The position numbers were made by a program, and so were the translations under genes. The notes under the pieces are model-generated. The model made no database searches and was not told where the DNA came from. It worked only from the letters and a program-made list of their open reading frames with translations. Below are positions 1 to 8,294 of a stretch of 21,047 nucleotides of DNA, piece by piece; the first letter of the stretch is position 1, and each line of letters begins with the position of its first letter. This stretch comes from an uncultured Streptococcus sp. (lineage in GTDB: Bacteria > Bacillota > Bacilli > Lactobacillales > Streptococcaceae), in assembly GCA_916048115.1 (NCBI GenBank), contig CAJZGQ010000005.1:1-21047 (forward strand). The letters run 5' to 3'.

Positions 1-52
1 GTGGGACGACGAAATCGAATTCTAACGAATGACCGATTTCTGTCCCACTCTC
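1..52 (-). repeat. Palindromic intergenic repeat, left copy
   Basis: The outer arms GTGGGAC (1-7) and GTCCCAC (42-48) pair, and inside them GAAATCG (11-17) pairs with CGATTTC (34-40), around a third small AATTC/GAAT hairpin. Bases 6-52 match the reverse complement of 21001-21047 with one mismatch (position 31). On + the hairpin is followed by TCTCTTT, so it could end transcription coming from the left. I do not know an established name for this element. Confidence 0.85.
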
Positions 53-110
53 TTTACTATTTCAGAGCTCGTTTACTTCTTTTAAGGAATTACTTGGAGG
101 AAACAAAAGA

Positions 111-157
111 AAAACAGAGGTGGAAGAAATTATTTTTCTTCCATCTCTGTTTTTTGT
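111..157. terminator. Bidirectional terminator hairpin
   Basis: The arm AAAACAGAGGTGGAAGAAA (111-129) pairs with its near-perfect complement (133-153) over a short loop. It is followed by a T run on + and by TTTTCTTTTG on -. The stop codon of the small minus-strand gene lies in the loop, so on - it closes that gene and on + it would stop read-through from the left. Confidence 0.8.
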
Positions 158-309
158 CCTTGAATGGCTTTTTTGAGCCACCAAAGTGAGCCGACTAGGA
201 TCAGGGCAGCAAGCCAAAAAATCCAAGCCTCAATAGTGGTTAGAAAAAAGTAGAGAGCGATAGCATCGACCAATAAAAGTGGGATGAGAATCTGTTTTCT
301 TATTTTCAT
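130..309 (-). CDS. Small single-pass membrane protein, 59 aa, unknown function
   Basis: This short reading frame runs on the minus strand from ATG at 309 to TAA at 130. The predicted protein has a basic start (MKIRKQ), one or two hydrophobic stretches (about residues 7-25 and 28-45, rich in Leu, Ile, Phe and Trp), then a charged tail (KKAIQGQK, TEMEEK). This fits a small membrane protein with a cytoplasmic C-terminus. A good extended -10 promoter lies just upstream and a terminator hairpin at its stop, so the unit is complete. There is no Shine-Dalgarno: the -10 hexamer ends 6 bases before the ATG, so the mRNA is probably leaderless. It is divergent from rsmH. I do not recognise the family. 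The promoter-gene-terminator layout and sensible topology support a real gene, but expression is inferred. Confidence 0.62.
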   Translation of the reverse strand: MKIRKQILIPLLLVDAIALYFFLTTIEAWIFWLAALILVGSLWWLKKAIQGQKTEMEEK

Positions 310-315
310 AAGAGT

Positions 316-343
316 ATTGTATCATAAATCCTAGAGGAAACAA
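316..343 (-). promoter_or_regulatory. Promoter of the 59-aa membrane protein gene
   Basis: On the minus strand there is TTGTTT (338-343), a 16-base spacer, then TGATACAAT (316-324), an extended -10. The expected start of transcription falls at or next to the A of the ATG at 309. Confidence 0.6.
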
Positions 344-440
344 ATAAAATCAAGCCTTTCTAGGTATTTTGTAGGATCTGAAAAGGTCCGATAGGGTTAG
401 TTAGTGAATTTTCTTTTAGGAGTGCATCTTGGTCCCATTT

Positions 441-450
441 GTGGTAAAAT
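441..450 (+). promoter_or_regulatory. Extended -10 promoter of the rsmH operon
   Basis: TGGTAAAAT (442-450) is an extended -10 with no convincing -35. Transcription would start around 457-460, so the 5' leader of rsmH would be 0-3 bases and there is no Shine-Dalgarno ahead of ATG 460. Confidence 0.55.
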
Positions 451-459
451 AGTAAAGAT

Positions 460-1410
460 ATGAGTAAAGAATTTCATCATGTAACGGTTTTGCTTCATGA
501 AACGATCGATATGCTGGATGTTAAGCCAGATGGGATCTATGTAGACGCCACATTGGGTGGGGCAGGCCACAGCGAATATTTGTTAACAAAATTAAATGAA
601 TCGGGCCATCTTTATGCCTTTGACCAAGATCAGCATGCGATTGAGAATGCTAAGATTCGTTTAGCTCCATTCATCGAGAAAGGCATGGTGACCTTCATTA
701 AGGATAACTTTCGTCATTTGAAGGAACGTCTAAACGAATTGGGTGTGACTGAAATTGATGGAATCTGTTATGACCTAGGTGTCTCTAGTCCTCAGTTAGA
801 TGAACGGGAACGCGGATTTTCTTACAAGAAAGATGCGCCGTTAGACATGCGGATGAATCAAGAAGCTTCCTTGACAGCCTATGAAGTCGTTAATAGCTAC
901 GATTACCATGCTCTAGTCCGTATTTTTTTCAAATATGGAGAGGACAAATTTTCCAAGCAAATTGCGCGGAAAATTGAGCAAGCACGAGCAATTAAACCGA
1001 TTGAAACAACGACTGAATTAGCAGAGATTATTAAATCTGCTAAACCAGCTAAGGAGCTCAAGAAAAAGGGCCATCCTGCTAAACAGATTTTCCAAGCCAT
1101 TCGTATCGAAGTCAATGATGAACTGGGAGCTGCAGATGAATCGATTCAGCAAGCCATGGATTTGTTGGCCCTCGATGGTCGTATTTCTGTGATTACCTTT
1201 CATTCGTTAGAGGATCGATTGACCAAACAATTGTTTAAAGAAGCTTCGACGGTTGAGGTTCCAAAGGGACTTCCCTTTATTCCAGATGATTTGAAACCAA
1301 AGATGGAGTTGGTTAACCGGAAACCTATTTTGCCAAGTGATGAAGAGCTTGAGGATAATAATCGATCCCATTCAGCAAAACTACGGGTTGCTCGAAAAAT
1401 ACACAAGTAA
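460..1410 (+). CDS. rsmH: 16S rRNA (cytosine-1402-N4)-methyltransferase RsmH (MraW)
   Basis: RsmH transfers a methyl group from S-adenosylmethionine to N4 of C1402 in the 16S rRNA decoding centre. At 316 aa it has the usual length and runs nearly parallel to the pneumococcal protein I remember. Visible signatures are the SAM-binding motif TLGGAGHS (31-38), [10 protein letters not shown] (105-114), the RGFSY and PLDMRM segment (118-132) and ITFHSLEDR near residue 250. It is the first gene of the classical division/cell-wall cluster; ftsL starts 11 bases after its stop. ATG 460 matches the conserved N-terminus ([10 protein letters not shown] follows at once) and no upstream alternative exists. 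Unusually, the only promoter-like sequence is so close that the message should be almost leaderless. Confidence 0.97.
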   Translation: MSKEFHHVTVLLHETIDMLDVKPDGIYVDATLGGAGHSEYLLTKLNESGHLYAFDQDQHAIENAKIRLAPFIEKGMVTFIKDNFRHLKERLNELGVTEIDGICYDLGVSSPQLDERERGFSYKKDAPLDMRMNQEASLTAYEVVNSYDYHALVRIFFKYGEDKFSKQIARKIEQARAIKPIETTTELAEIIKSAKPAKELKKKGHPAKQIFQAIRIEVNDELGAADESIQQAMDLLALDGRISVITFHSLEDRLTKQLFKEASTVEVPKGLPFIPDDLKPKMELVNRKPILPSDEELEDNNRSHSAKLRVARKIHK

Positions 1411-1421
1411 GAGGAATTGAT

Positions 1422-1757
1422 ATGGCAGCAAGAGATGAGAGAACAAGAACACAGATACTGCAAGACCGCTTTCGCCGTTTCTCTAGAGTAGAAAAGGCTT
1501 TTTATGGGTCGATTGTCCTAACAGCTGTGATTTTAGCCATTAGTATCGTCTTTATGCAGACACGGATTTTACAAGTTCAAAGTGAACTGACTGATTTGAA
1601 TACGGAACTAGAAGCCAAAAAGACGGAATTGGCAGATGTTCGTCAAGAGGTCAATGAATTAACACGTTATGACCGCTTATCACAGTTGGCTAGCTCCCAA
1701 GGAATGAAGCTGCAAAAAGAAAATCGAAAAACAGTGAGTGCAAGTAGTGATGAATAA
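1422..1757 (+). CDS. ftsL: Cell division protein FtsL
   Basis: FtsL is a small bitopic divisome protein that works with FtsB/DivIC and FtsQ/DivIB to activate septal peptidoglycan synthesis by FtsW and PBP2X. The 111-aa product has a charged cytoplasmic N-terminus (1-25), one membrane segment (about 27-47) and an extracellular heptad-like coiled coil (about 50-85, rich in Leu, Glu and Lys). This is the family architecture; sequence conservation is otherwise low, so position between rsmH and pbp2X carries much of the weight. GAGGAA lies ahead of ATG 1422. The stop overlaps the pbp2X start by 8 bases, which suggests translational coupling of FtsL to its partner transpeptidase. Confidence 0.93.
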   Translation: MAARDERTRTQILQDRFRRFSRVEKAFYGSIVLTAVILAISIVFMQTRILQVQSELTDLNTELEAKKTELADVRQEVNELTRYDRLSQLASSQGMKLQKENRKTVSASSDE

Positions 1758-4029
1758 ATTTAAAAAATTTTTAATCAGGTATTCGATAAAGAAACGTCGC
1801 TTGCCGGATCAGAATCGAAAACAAGTTGGGAAAAATCTCAGTGTACTGGCGATTTTCCTCTTTTTTCTCTTTCTGATTAATTTTGCAATGATTATTGGAA
1901 CTGACAAAAAATTCGGTGTGACCTTATCGGATCAAGCAAAAAAAGTCCATGAGCAGACGGTCATTGTTCCTGCAAAACGTGGAACGATCTATGACCGAAA
2001 TGGAGCAGTAATTGCAGAAGATGCTACGACCTATAACGTTTATGCCGTTATTGATAAAAAGTACAAATCAGCAACTGGGAAAGTCCTCTATGTAGAAGAG
2101 AGCCAATTTAAAAAAGTAGCAGAAATCTTTAAGCAGTACTTAGGGATGGATGAGGATTACGTCATTCAACAGTTGTCGCAAAAGAAATTGAAACAGGTTT
2201 CTTTTGGCTCGAACGGAAACGGCATAACTTATAGTAATATGACAGCCATCCGTGAGGCCATGGAAGCGGCGAAGATTGAAGGGGTTGCCTTTACAACCAG
2301 TCCAAATCGAAGCTATAAAAATGGAGTTTTTGCTTCTCAATTTATAGGTCAGGCCTCTCTTCAAGAAGATAAAGAGGGGAATAAAACCCTGAAGGGACAA
2401 TCAGGGATGGAGAAATCCCTCGATCGTATTCTCGCTGGTCAAAATGGGGTTATCACCTATGACAAAGACCGAAACGGGAATATCGTTCCTGGTTCAGATA
2501 AGGTTTCTGTCAAAACAGAAGATGGAAAAGATGTCTATACGACCATTTCAGCAGAATTACAAACCTACCTTGAGACGCGAATGGATGTTTTCCAAGAAAA
2601 GGTAAAAGGTAAATATGTCAGTGCGACCCTGGTCAGTGCTAAAACGGGGGAAATCCTTGCGACAACGCAACGTCCAACCTATAATGCGGATACCAAACAA
2701 GGGTTGGATCTGAAAAACTTGAAAACCTGGAATACCATCCTTTATCAAGATCAATATGAACCTGGTTCAACCATGAAGGTCATGATATTAGCTTCGGCGA
2801 TTGATCATGGGACCTTCCCAGCCTATAATGAGGTATACTACAGTAACGAACTACAGGTAAAAGATGCGACCATTCGTGACTGGGATGTCAATATGGGACT
2901 GTCTGAAGGTCGCTATATGAATATCGCACAGGGCTTTGCTCACTCAAGTAACGTGGGGATGACCCGTTTGGAGCAAAAGATGGGAAATGCTGTCTGGATG
3001 GACTACCTAACCCGCTTTAAATTCGGTCTTCCGACCCGTTTTGGAATGGGAAATGAAGCTTATGGAGGTCTTCCAGGGGATTATGTCAGTCAAGCCATGT
3101 CTTCTTTTGGTCAGGGGATTTCCGTCAGTCAAACTCAAATGTTACGGGCCTTTAGTGCTATCGCCAATGATGGGCAAATGTTGGAGCCGAAGTTTATTAG
3201 TGCCATTTACGATAAAAAATCAGACACAGCCCGCAAATCAAAAAAAGAAGTTGTTGGAAAACCAGTTTCAGGATCAGCTGCGCAACAGACTCGAAATTAT
3301 ATGATTACGGTCGGAACAGATCCAGAGTATGGGACTTTGTACAGTGATGGACCTATCATTCAGGTACCCGGTCAAAACGTTGCAGTGAAATCAGGGAATG
3401 CCCAAATGGCGACAGACAAAGGGTATTTACAAGGAGAAAATGACTACATTAATTCAGTTGTAGCCATGACACCTGCAGAAGACCCTGAATTCATCATGTA
3501 TGTAACGGTCCAACAACCAGAAGTGAAATTTTCAGCCACTAGCTGGGAAGAGCTGGTCAATCCTATTTTGGAAGATGCAGTTGCTTTAAAAGACGAATTG
3601 CATTTGACATCAGAGGCACCAACTTTGGATGGTGTGACCAAAGAAACGACCTACAAAATCCCTTCAGTAGAAACTCTCTCTAAGGAGTTGAATCTGAAAC
3701 AAAATCTGAGCCCAGGTGCTTATTCAGAGGAATTGCGTCGCAATTTGGTGCAGCCAATTGTCCTAGGAACCGGGGAAAATATCCGCAAGATGTCTGTGGA
3801 TGTGGGTTCTAAAGTCAAAGCCAATCAACAAGTATTGTTATTGACAGAAGACTTTGATGTTGTTCCAGATATGTATGGTTGGACTAAGAAAAATGCAGAC
3901 ATCTTTGGAGAATGGACTGGAATTGAAATTACCTATAAAGGTAGTGGAAAGAAAGTAACCAAACAAAGTGTCAAAATGAACACCTCACTCAATAAAACTA
4001 AAAAGATTACGTTAACATTAGGAGACTAA
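1750..4029 (+). CDS. pbp2X: Penicillin-binding protein 2X (class B transpeptidase)
   Basis: PBP2X is the essential septal D,D-transpeptidase that cross-links peptidoglycan and is a primary beta-lactam target. From ATG 1750 ([11 protein letters not shown]) it is 759 aa; an upstream GTG at 1738 would add only four residues and does not match the family start. Order: cytoplasmic basic tail, membrane anchor (about 30-50), dimerisation domain, transpeptidase domain with STMK (Ser340), SSN (399-401) and KSG (547-549), then two C-terminal PASTA repeats (about 630-759). The residue after KSG is Asn550 where pneumococcal PBP2X has Thr550, an unusual change (see findings). The gene overlaps ftsL by 8 bases and is followed after one base by mraY. 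No frame damage is seen. Confidence 0.97.
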   Translation: MNKFKKFLIRYSIKKRRLPDQNRKQVGKNLSVLAIFLFFLFLINFAMIIGTDKKFGVTLSDQAKKVHEQTVIVPAKRGTIYDRNGAVIAEDATTYNVYAVIDKKYKSATGKVLYVEESQFKKVAEIFKQYLGMDEDYVIQQLSQKKLKQVSFGSNGNGITYSNMTAIREAMEAAKIEGVAFTTSPNRSYKNGVFASQFIGQASLQEDKEGNKTLKGQSGMEKSLDRILAGQNGVITYDKDRNGNIVPGSDKVSVKTEDGKDVYTTISAELQTYLETRMDVFQEKVKGKYVSATLVSAKTGEILATTQRPTYNADTKQGLDLKNLKTWNTILYQDQYEPGSTMKVMILASAIDHGTFPAYNEVYYSNELQVKDATIRDWDVNMGLSEGRYMNIAQGFAHSSNVGMTRLEQKMGNAVWMDYLTRFKFGLPTRFGMGNEAYGGLPGDYVSQAMSSFGQGISVSQTQMLRAFSAIANDGQMLEPKFISAIYDKKSDTARKSKKEVVGKPVSGSAAQQTRNYMITVGTDPEYGTLYSDGPIIQVPGQNVAVKSGNAQMATDKGYLQGENDYINSVVAMTPAEDPEFIMYVTVQQPEVKFSATSWEELVNPILEDAVALKDELHLTSEAPTLDGVTKETTYKIPSVETLSKELNLKQNLSPGAYSEELRRNLVQPIVLGTGENIRKMSVDVGSKVKANQQVLLLTEDFDVVPDMYGWTKKNADIFGEWTGIEITYKGSGKKVTKQSVKMNTSLNKTKKITLTLGD

Positions 4030-4030
4030 G

Positions 4031-5023
4031 ATGTATATTGCTACGATCCTTGTATCGTTTCTATTAACAGTGGCTGCTATTCCAGCCTTTATTCGATTTT
4101 ACCATCGTGCTCATATTTCTGGGCAACAAATGCACGAAGATGTGAAACAACACAAAGCGAAAGCTGGCACTCCGACAATGGGTGGAGTTGTATTTCTCAT
4201 TACAGCCGTTCTAGTTAGTTTTGTCGTTACCGTATTGACTGGAAATTTCACGCGCCCTGTTCAACTTATTCTATTTATCTTGATTCTATATGGAATTGTT
4301 GGATTTTTGGATGACTTTTTAAAAGTTTTTCGTAAGATTAATGAAGGTCTCAATCCAAAACAAAAATTGGCCCTTCAACTTGTTGGTGGAATCATCTTCT
4401 ATATTTTTTCTGAACGCCACGGTGCAGGAAGCCTTTTAAATGTCTTTGGTTACGATCTTTACTTGGGCCATTTCTACATTCTCTTTGCTTTGTTTTGGTT
4501 GGTTGGATTTTCAAACGCGGTCAATTTGACAGATGGGATTGATGGATTAGCCAGCATCTCCGTTGCTATTAGCCTGAGTGCCTATTCCTTTATTGCCTAT
4601 ATGCAAGGAAAATGGGACATTCTCTTTGTGACTTTGAGTATGATTGGGGCCTTGCTTGGATTCTTTGTCTTCAACCACAAGCCAGCTAAAATCTTTATGG
4701 GAGATGTCGGTAGTCTTGCTCTTGGAGGGATGCTTGCAGCCTTGTCAATGGCTCTGCATGTAGAGTGGACCCTGCTCCTGATTGGTCTGGTCTATGTCAT
4801 TGAAACAGGTTCAGTGATGCTACAAGTGACCTATTTCAAATGGACCAAGAAACGCTACGGAGAAGGACGTCGGATTTTCAGAATGACTCCTTTCCACCAT
4901 CATTTAGAACTGGGTGGACTTTCTGGAAATGGCCAAAACTGGTCAGAATGGAAAGTGGATGCCTTTATGTGGTCCATTGCCTTGGTAACAAGTGTCATCA
5001 CTCTTGTTCTTCTCTACTTATAA
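4031..5023 (+). CDS. mraY: Phospho-N-acetylmuramoyl-pentapeptide transferase MraY
   Basis: MraY moves phospho-MurNAc-pentapeptide from UDP onto undecaprenyl phosphate, making lipid I at the inner face of the membrane. The 330-aa product is a polytopic membrane protein with about ten hydrophobic segments. It has the conserved Asp pair LDD (94-95), NLTDGIDGL (165-173), MGDVGS with Asp225, and the cytoplasmic HHH motif (289-291) before [13 protein letters not shown] precedes ATG 4031, one base after the pbp2X stop. It is the last gene of the operon, followed by a strong terminator. A few residues before RIFRMTP (about 272-280) make it slightly longer than the pneumococcal protein I remember; nothing else is odd. 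Confidence 0.97.
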   Translation: MYIATILVSFLLTVAAIPAFIRFYHRAHISGQQMHEDVKQHKAKAGTPTMGGVVFLITAVLVSFVVTVLTGNFTRPVQLILFILILYGIVGFLDDFLKVFRKINEGLNPKQKLALQLVGGIIFYIFSERHGAGSLLNVFGYDLYLGHFYILFALFWLVGFSNAVNLTDGIDGLASISVAISLSAYSFIAYMQGKWDILFVTLSMIGALLGFFVFNHKPAKIFMGDVGSLALGGMLAALSMALHVEWTLLLIGLVYVIETGSVMLQVTYFKWTKKRYGEGRRIFRMTPFHHHLELGGLSGNGQNWSEWKVDAFMWSIALVTSVITLVLLYL

Positions 5024-5027
5024 AAAA

Positions 5028-5055
5028 GACGGTGGGCTTGCCCATCGTTTTTTTG
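5028..5055 (+). terminator. Rho-independent terminator of the rsmH-mraY operon
   Basis: The GACGGTGGGC arm pairs with GCCCATCG, followed by seven T. It starts 5 bases after the mraY stop; an A run on the other side could also give weak minus-strand function. Confidence 0.88.
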
Positions 5056-5122
5056 CTGACTCAGAGAGACTTTGTTGGTTAGGAAAAATGACTCATAAGA
5101 GAGGCACGAAGTCAGCTTTTCT

Positions 5123-5130
5123 GATATAAT
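5123..5130 (+). promoter_or_regulatory. Extended -10 promoter of the DEAD-box helicase
   Basis: TGATATAAT (5122-5130) is a perfect extended -10; no clear -35 is visible. Transcription should begin near 5137, which favours the ATG at 5159 (preceded by AAAGGAA) over the ATG at 5141. Confidence 0.7.
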
Positions 5131-5158
5131 AATAGAGATCATGAAAGGAACTGAGAAA

Positions 5159-6502
5159 ATGAAATTTACAGAGTTTAATTTTAAGCCTTATATTCAAGAG
5201 GCACTGAAAGAAATCAATTTTAGAGAAGCAACCGAAGTACAGGAAAAACTAATTCCGATTGTCCTAGCTGGAAATGATTTGGTAGGAGAGTCAAAGACTG
5301 GTTCTGGGAAAACTCATACGTTTCTCTTGCCGATTTTTCAAACCTTAAATGAAGACAGTGAGCAAGTTGAAGCGGTCATCACGGCTCCTAGTCGGGAGTT
5401 GGCGACGCAAATTTACCAAGCTGCTCGTCAAATCGCTAGTCATTCTGACAAAGAGATTCGGATTGTAAATTATGTTGGAGGAACGGATAAAAGCCGTCAG
5501 ATTGAAAAACTTCAGGTCAAACAACCACATATCGTGATTGGAACTCCAGGCCGAATTTATGACCTGGTTGCATCTGGTGATCTGGCTATTCATAAGGCCC
5601 ATACTTTTGTGGTAGACGAGGCAGATATGACACTGGACATGGGATTCTTGTCTACCGTGGATAAGATTGCTTCAAGGCTTCCGCAACAACTGCAATTTTT
5701 AGTTTTTTCAGCCACCATTCCGCAAAAATTGCAGCCTTTCTTGAAAAAATATCTCTCAAACCCAGTCATGGAGCAAATTAAGACTAAGACGGTGATTTCA
5801 GATACCATCGATAATTGGCTGGTTTCGACCAAGGGTCGGGATAAAAATGAGCAAATTTACCAATTGACCAAGACCTTGCAACCTTATTTGGCCATGATTT
5901 TCGTCAATACCAAAACGAGAGCAGATGATCTCCATGCCTATTTAGTGGCTCAGGGGTTAAAAGTGGCGAAGATTCACGGAGATATCCCACCACGTGAACG
6001 GAAACGGATCATGAATCAGGTGAAAAATCTTGATTTTGAGTATATTGTGGCCACCGATTTGGCGGCTCGTGGAATTGATATCGAAGGGGTGAGTCATGTC
6101 ATCAATGATGCTATTCCACAAGATCTTTCCTTCTTCGTTCACCGTGTAGGCCGGACAGGACGCAATGGTCTACCGGGTGTCGCTATTACTCTTTATCAAC
6201 CGAGTGATGATTCAGATATCCGTGAACTAGAAAAAATGGGCATTCGTTTCGTACCGAAAGTGTTGAAAAATGGGGTTATTGAAGATACTTATGATCGGGA
6301 CAGACGAGCCAATCGTGAGAAAAAGCAAGAGAAACTCGACATCGAAATGATTGGTCTGGTGAAGAAGAAAAAGAAAAAAATCAAACCAGGCTACAAGAAA
6401 AAAATTAAATGGGCAGTTGATGAAAAGCGGAGAAAAGCTAAGCGAGCTGAAAACCGTGCGCGTGGTCGGGCGGAACGAAAGGCCAAACGCCAAACTTTCT
6501 AA
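5159..6502 (+). CDS. DEAD-box ATP-dependent RNA helicase (CshB-like)
   Basis: This is an RNA-unwinding ATPase expected to act in ribosome assembly or RNA turnover, often needed in the cold. From ATG 5159 it is 447 aa with all helicase motifs in order: motif I SKTGSGKT (45-52), Ia PSRELA (78-82), TPGR (129-132), II DEAD (153-156), III SAT (184-186), V ATDLAARGID (298-307) and VI HRVGRTGR (328-335). The last 100 residues are extremely rich in Lys and Arg, typical of an RNA-binding tail. I chose 5159 because it has a Shine-Dalgarno at the right distance and matches the family N-terminus (MKF-EFNFKPYIQ); ATG 5141 would be nearly leaderless. The gene is alone between its own promoter and terminator. 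CshB is the closest named relative by length and layout, but the exact paralogue is not certain. Confidence 0.93.
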   Translation: MKFTEFNFKPYIQEALKEINFREATEVQEKLIPIVLAGNDLVGESKTGSGKTHTFLLPIFQTLNEDSEQVEAVITAPSRELATQIYQAARQIASHSDKEIRIVNYVGGTDKSRQIEKLQVKQPHIVIGTPGRIYDLVASGDLAIHKAHTFVVDEADMTLDMGFLSTVDKIASRLPQQLQFLVFSATIPQKLQPFLKKYLSNPVMEQIKTKTVISDTIDNWLVSTKGRDKNEQIYQLTKTLQPYLAMIFVNTKTRADDLHAYLVAQGLKVAKIHGDIPPRERKRIMNQVKNLDFEYIVATDLAARGIDIEGVSHVINDAIPQDLSFFVHRVGRTGRNGLPGVAITLYQPSDDSDIRELEKMGIRFVPKVLKNGVIEDTYDRDRRANREKKQEKLDIEMIGLVKKKKKKIKPGYKKKIKWAVDEKRRKAKRAENRARGRAERKAKRQTF

Positions 6503-6531
6503 CCCCTTCTTTCAAATGTTCAGAAGAAAAC

Positions 6532-6568
6532 ATAGATTTTCTTTATGAACTCCATAAAGAAAAACTAT
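6532..6568. other. Strong A/T-rich stem-loop after the helicase gene
   Basis: Arms 6532-6547 and 6553-6568 are complementary at 15 of 16 positions around a 5-base loop (AACTC). No T run follows on +, so it is not a classical terminator by itself; it may protect the 3' end of the helicase mRNA. Confidence 0.7.
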
Positions 6569-6587
6569 TAGGAACTTGTCTAAAATT

Positions 6588-6622
6588 ATGATAGACTAAA
6601 TTTGAGTAGTCTATCATTTTTC
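6588..6622 (+). terminator. Rho-independent terminator of the helicase gene
   Basis: ATGATAGACT (6588-6597) and AGTCTATCAT (6608-6617) form a perfect 10-bp stem followed by five T. Confidence 0.85.
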
Positions 6623-6639
6623 TATTTCTGTAGCAATTT

Positions 6640-6669
6640 TTGGAATTCCGATAGTGAATGTGATAGAAT
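6640..6669 (+). promoter_or_regulatory. Promoter of the ABC transporter genes
   Basis: TTGGAA (6640-6645), an 18-base spacer, then TAGAAT (6664-6669) preceded by TGA, an extended -10. It lies downstream of the ATG at 6654, so the longer reading frame starting there would not be on this transcript; this fixes the permease start at 6699. Confidence 0.6.
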
Positions 6670-6698
6670 GTTTATGTTCGAGAAAGGAAGTAACAAAA

Positions 6699-7499
6699 AT
6701 GTTTACAACTAATCTTTTAACTGCCAACTGGTATGCTGACTTTTTAAAACACGTTCCAGACAGCAAGCTGTTTAGTTTGAGAGCCGTATTGGATGCATTT
6801 CCGGCAGTCATTGGGAAATTGCCTGTGACGATTTTATTAGCCCTAGGAGGCGCATTTTTTGGGATTATTTTTGCCATGATTTTTGCTCTGGTCAAAATTA
6901 ATCGTGTACGAATTCTTTACCCGATTCAAGCTGTTTTTGTCAGTTTTTTACGTGGGACTCCTTTGTTGGTTCAGTTGATGTTGACCTATTATGGGATTCC
7001 TCTTATTTTAAAAGCGATCAATCAGTCCTATGGAACAGCTTTTAATATTAATGCCATTCCAGCTGAGTTATTTGCAATTGTGGCTCTTGCCTTTAATGAG
7101 GCGGCTTATGCGAGTGAGACCATCCGAGCAGCCATTTTATCAGTGGATCCTGGTGAAATTGAGGCAGCACGTAGTCTTGGGATGACCAACCGTCAAGTTT
7201 ATCGCCGGATTATTATTCCCAATGCAGCAGTCGTTGCAACTCCTACTTTAATCAACTCTCTCATTGGCTTGACCAAGGGGACCTCGCTCGCCTTTAGTGC
7301 CAGTGTGGTTGAAATTTTTGCTCAAGCACGGATTATTGGGGGGAGCGATTTGAAGTACTTTGAACGCTTTATCACGGTATCGATTGTTTACTGGATTGTG
7401 AACATTCTCATTGAAATACTAGGCCGTCACATTGAACGTCGACTGGATATTGAGACTCCCGTAGCAATTGATTTACCAGATCAGGAGGTCCGGATCTAA
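6699..7499 (+). CDS. Polar amino-acid ABC transporter permease (possible TcyB-like cystine/glutathione importer subunit)
   Basis: This is the membrane subunit of an amino-acid importer of the His/Glu/Gln/Arg/opine family. The 266-aa protein has several hydrophobic helices and the EAA loop that docks on the ATPase (EAARSLGMT followed by IIIP, about 155-174), plus the family segment SFLRGTPLLVQL (82-93). ATG 6699 has AAAGGAAG ahead of it and sits after the promoter. The gene overlaps the ATPase gene by one base (TAATG). No substrate-binding protein is encoded here, so this permease must borrow one encoded elsewhere. As I recall, streptococcal TcyBC works with detached binding proteins for cystine and glutathione; the nearby trxB would suit a disulfide substrate. 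That assignment is inference, so no gene symbol is given. Confidence 0.88.
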   Translation: MFTTNLLTANWYADFLKHVPDSKLFSLRAVLDAFPAVIGKLPVTILLALGGAFFGIIFAMIFALVKINRVRILYPIQAVFVSFLRGTPLLVQLMLTYYGIPLILKAINQSYGTAFNINAIPAELFAIVALAFNEAAYASETIRAAILSVDPGEIEAARSLGMTNRQVYRRIIIPNAAVVATPTLINSLIGLTKGTSLAFSASVVEIFAQARIIGGSDLKYFERFITVSIVYWIVNILIEILGRHIERRLDIETPVAIDLPDQEVRI

Positions 7500-8242
7500 T
7501 GATTTATATTTCAGAATTATCAAAGACATTTTCAGGTCAAAAGGTTTTAAATAATCTAAGTTTGGAAATTCAAAAAGGGGAAGTCGTGGCCTTAATCGGG
7601 TCTTCGGGAGCTGGTAAATCAACCTTCTTACGCAGTTTAAACTATTTGGAAGCTCCAGACAGTGGTAGAATTAAGATTGATGATTTCGAAGTTGATTTTG
7701 AGCACATTACCCAAGATCAAATCTTAACCTTAAGAAGAAAATTGGCCATGGTGTTCCAACAGTTTAATTTATTTGGTAGAAAAACAGCCCTTGAAAATGT
7801 GAAAGAAGGGCTCATTGTTGTGAAGGGCTTATCCGATCAAGAAGCAACGAAAATTGCTCGAGAAGAACTGGCAAAAGTCGGCTTATCGGATCGTGAAAAT
7901 CACTATCCTCGTCACCTCTCAGGTGGACAAAAACAACGGGTTGCTTTGGCTCGTGCCTTGGCCATGAAACCAGAGGTTCTTTTGCTGGATGAACCGACTT
8001 CAGCCTTGGATCCAGAATTGGTTGGAGAAGTTGAAAAATCCATTGCCAATGCGGCAAAATCGGGACAAACCATGGTACTGGTCAGCCATGATATGTCTTT
8101 TGTAGCGCAAGTAGCAGATAAGGTCCTATTTTTGGATAAAGGACGGATTATTGAATCTGGAACACCAGAGGAAATCATGCAACATCCAAAAGAAGAACGG
8201 ACAAAAGAATTCTTTGCTAGTTACAAACGGACCTATGTTTGA
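7499..8242 (+). CDS. Polar amino-acid ABC transporter ATP-binding protein (possible TcyC-like)
   Basis: This ATPase powers the upstream permease. It is 247 aa, the normal length for GlnQ/TcyC-type subunits. Motifs: Walker A GSSGAGKS (34-41), Q-loop VFQQFN (85-90), signature LSGGQKQRVALARA (140-153), Walker B LLLDEP (161-166) with SALD (168-171), and the switch His in LVSHDMSFV. ATG 7499 overlaps the permease stop (TAATG) and AGGAGG stands 10 bases upstream, so the two are translated together. The family is certain; the transported substrate is not visible from the sequence. The 3' end carries a promoter-like sequence that reaches into the stop codon. Confidence 0.92.
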   Translation: MIYISELSKTFSGQKVLNNLSLEIQKGEVVALIGSSGAGKSTFLRSLNYLEAPDSGRIKIDDFEVDFEHITQDQILTLRRKLAMVFQQFNLFGRKTALENVKEGLIVVKGLSDQEATKIAREELAKVGLSDRENHYPRHLSGGQKQRVALARALAMKPEVLLLDEPTSALDPELVGEVEKSIANAAKSGQTMVLVSHDMSFVAQVADKVLFLDKGRIIESGTPEEIMQHPKEERTKEFFASYKRTYV

Positions 8243-8248
8243 TATAAT
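8221..8248 (+). promoter_or_regulatory. Promoter overlapping the end of the ATPase gene
   Basis: TTACAA (8221-8226), a 16-base spacer, then TATAAT (8243-8248) with TGA before it, giving a full extended -10 whose TGA is the ATPase stop codon. Transcription would start about 8255, just ahead of the terminator hairpin at 8261. Confidence 0.5.
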
Positions 8249-8260
8249 AGAGAAGAGGTA

Positions 8261-8294
8261 AGACTCAGCTGGCGATGCTAGCTGGGTTTGTTTT
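8261..8294 (+). terminator. Terminator (or attenuator) between the ABC genes and DUF4059
   Basis: 8261-8273 pairs with 8277-8289 in a 13-bp stem (with three G-T pairs) closed by the triloop GAT, followed by GTTTTC. It ends the ABC operon and may also attenuate the promoter at 8221-8248. Confidence 0.7.

Noticed and set aside
19..31. TAACGAAT in the repeat resembles a competence sigma-X box
   Set aside because: It is not an exact cin-box, it is explained as the loop region of the palindrome, and no competence gene follows.
1..189. Plus-strand open frame of 62 codons at the left end
   Set aside because: It starts with GTG inside the palindromic repeat, runs through a terminator hairpin, has no ribosome site and no family-like sequence.
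5055..5116. GCTGACT ... AGTCAGC inverted repeat ahead of the helicase gene
   Set aside because: Only 7-base arms with a spacing of nearly 50 bases; likely chance in A/T-rich intergenic sequence.
6654..6698. Upstream extension of the ABC permease to ATG 6654
   Set aside because: The -10 promoter (6664-6669) lies inside it, while ATG 6699 has a good Shine-Dalgarno and begins the family-like sequence.
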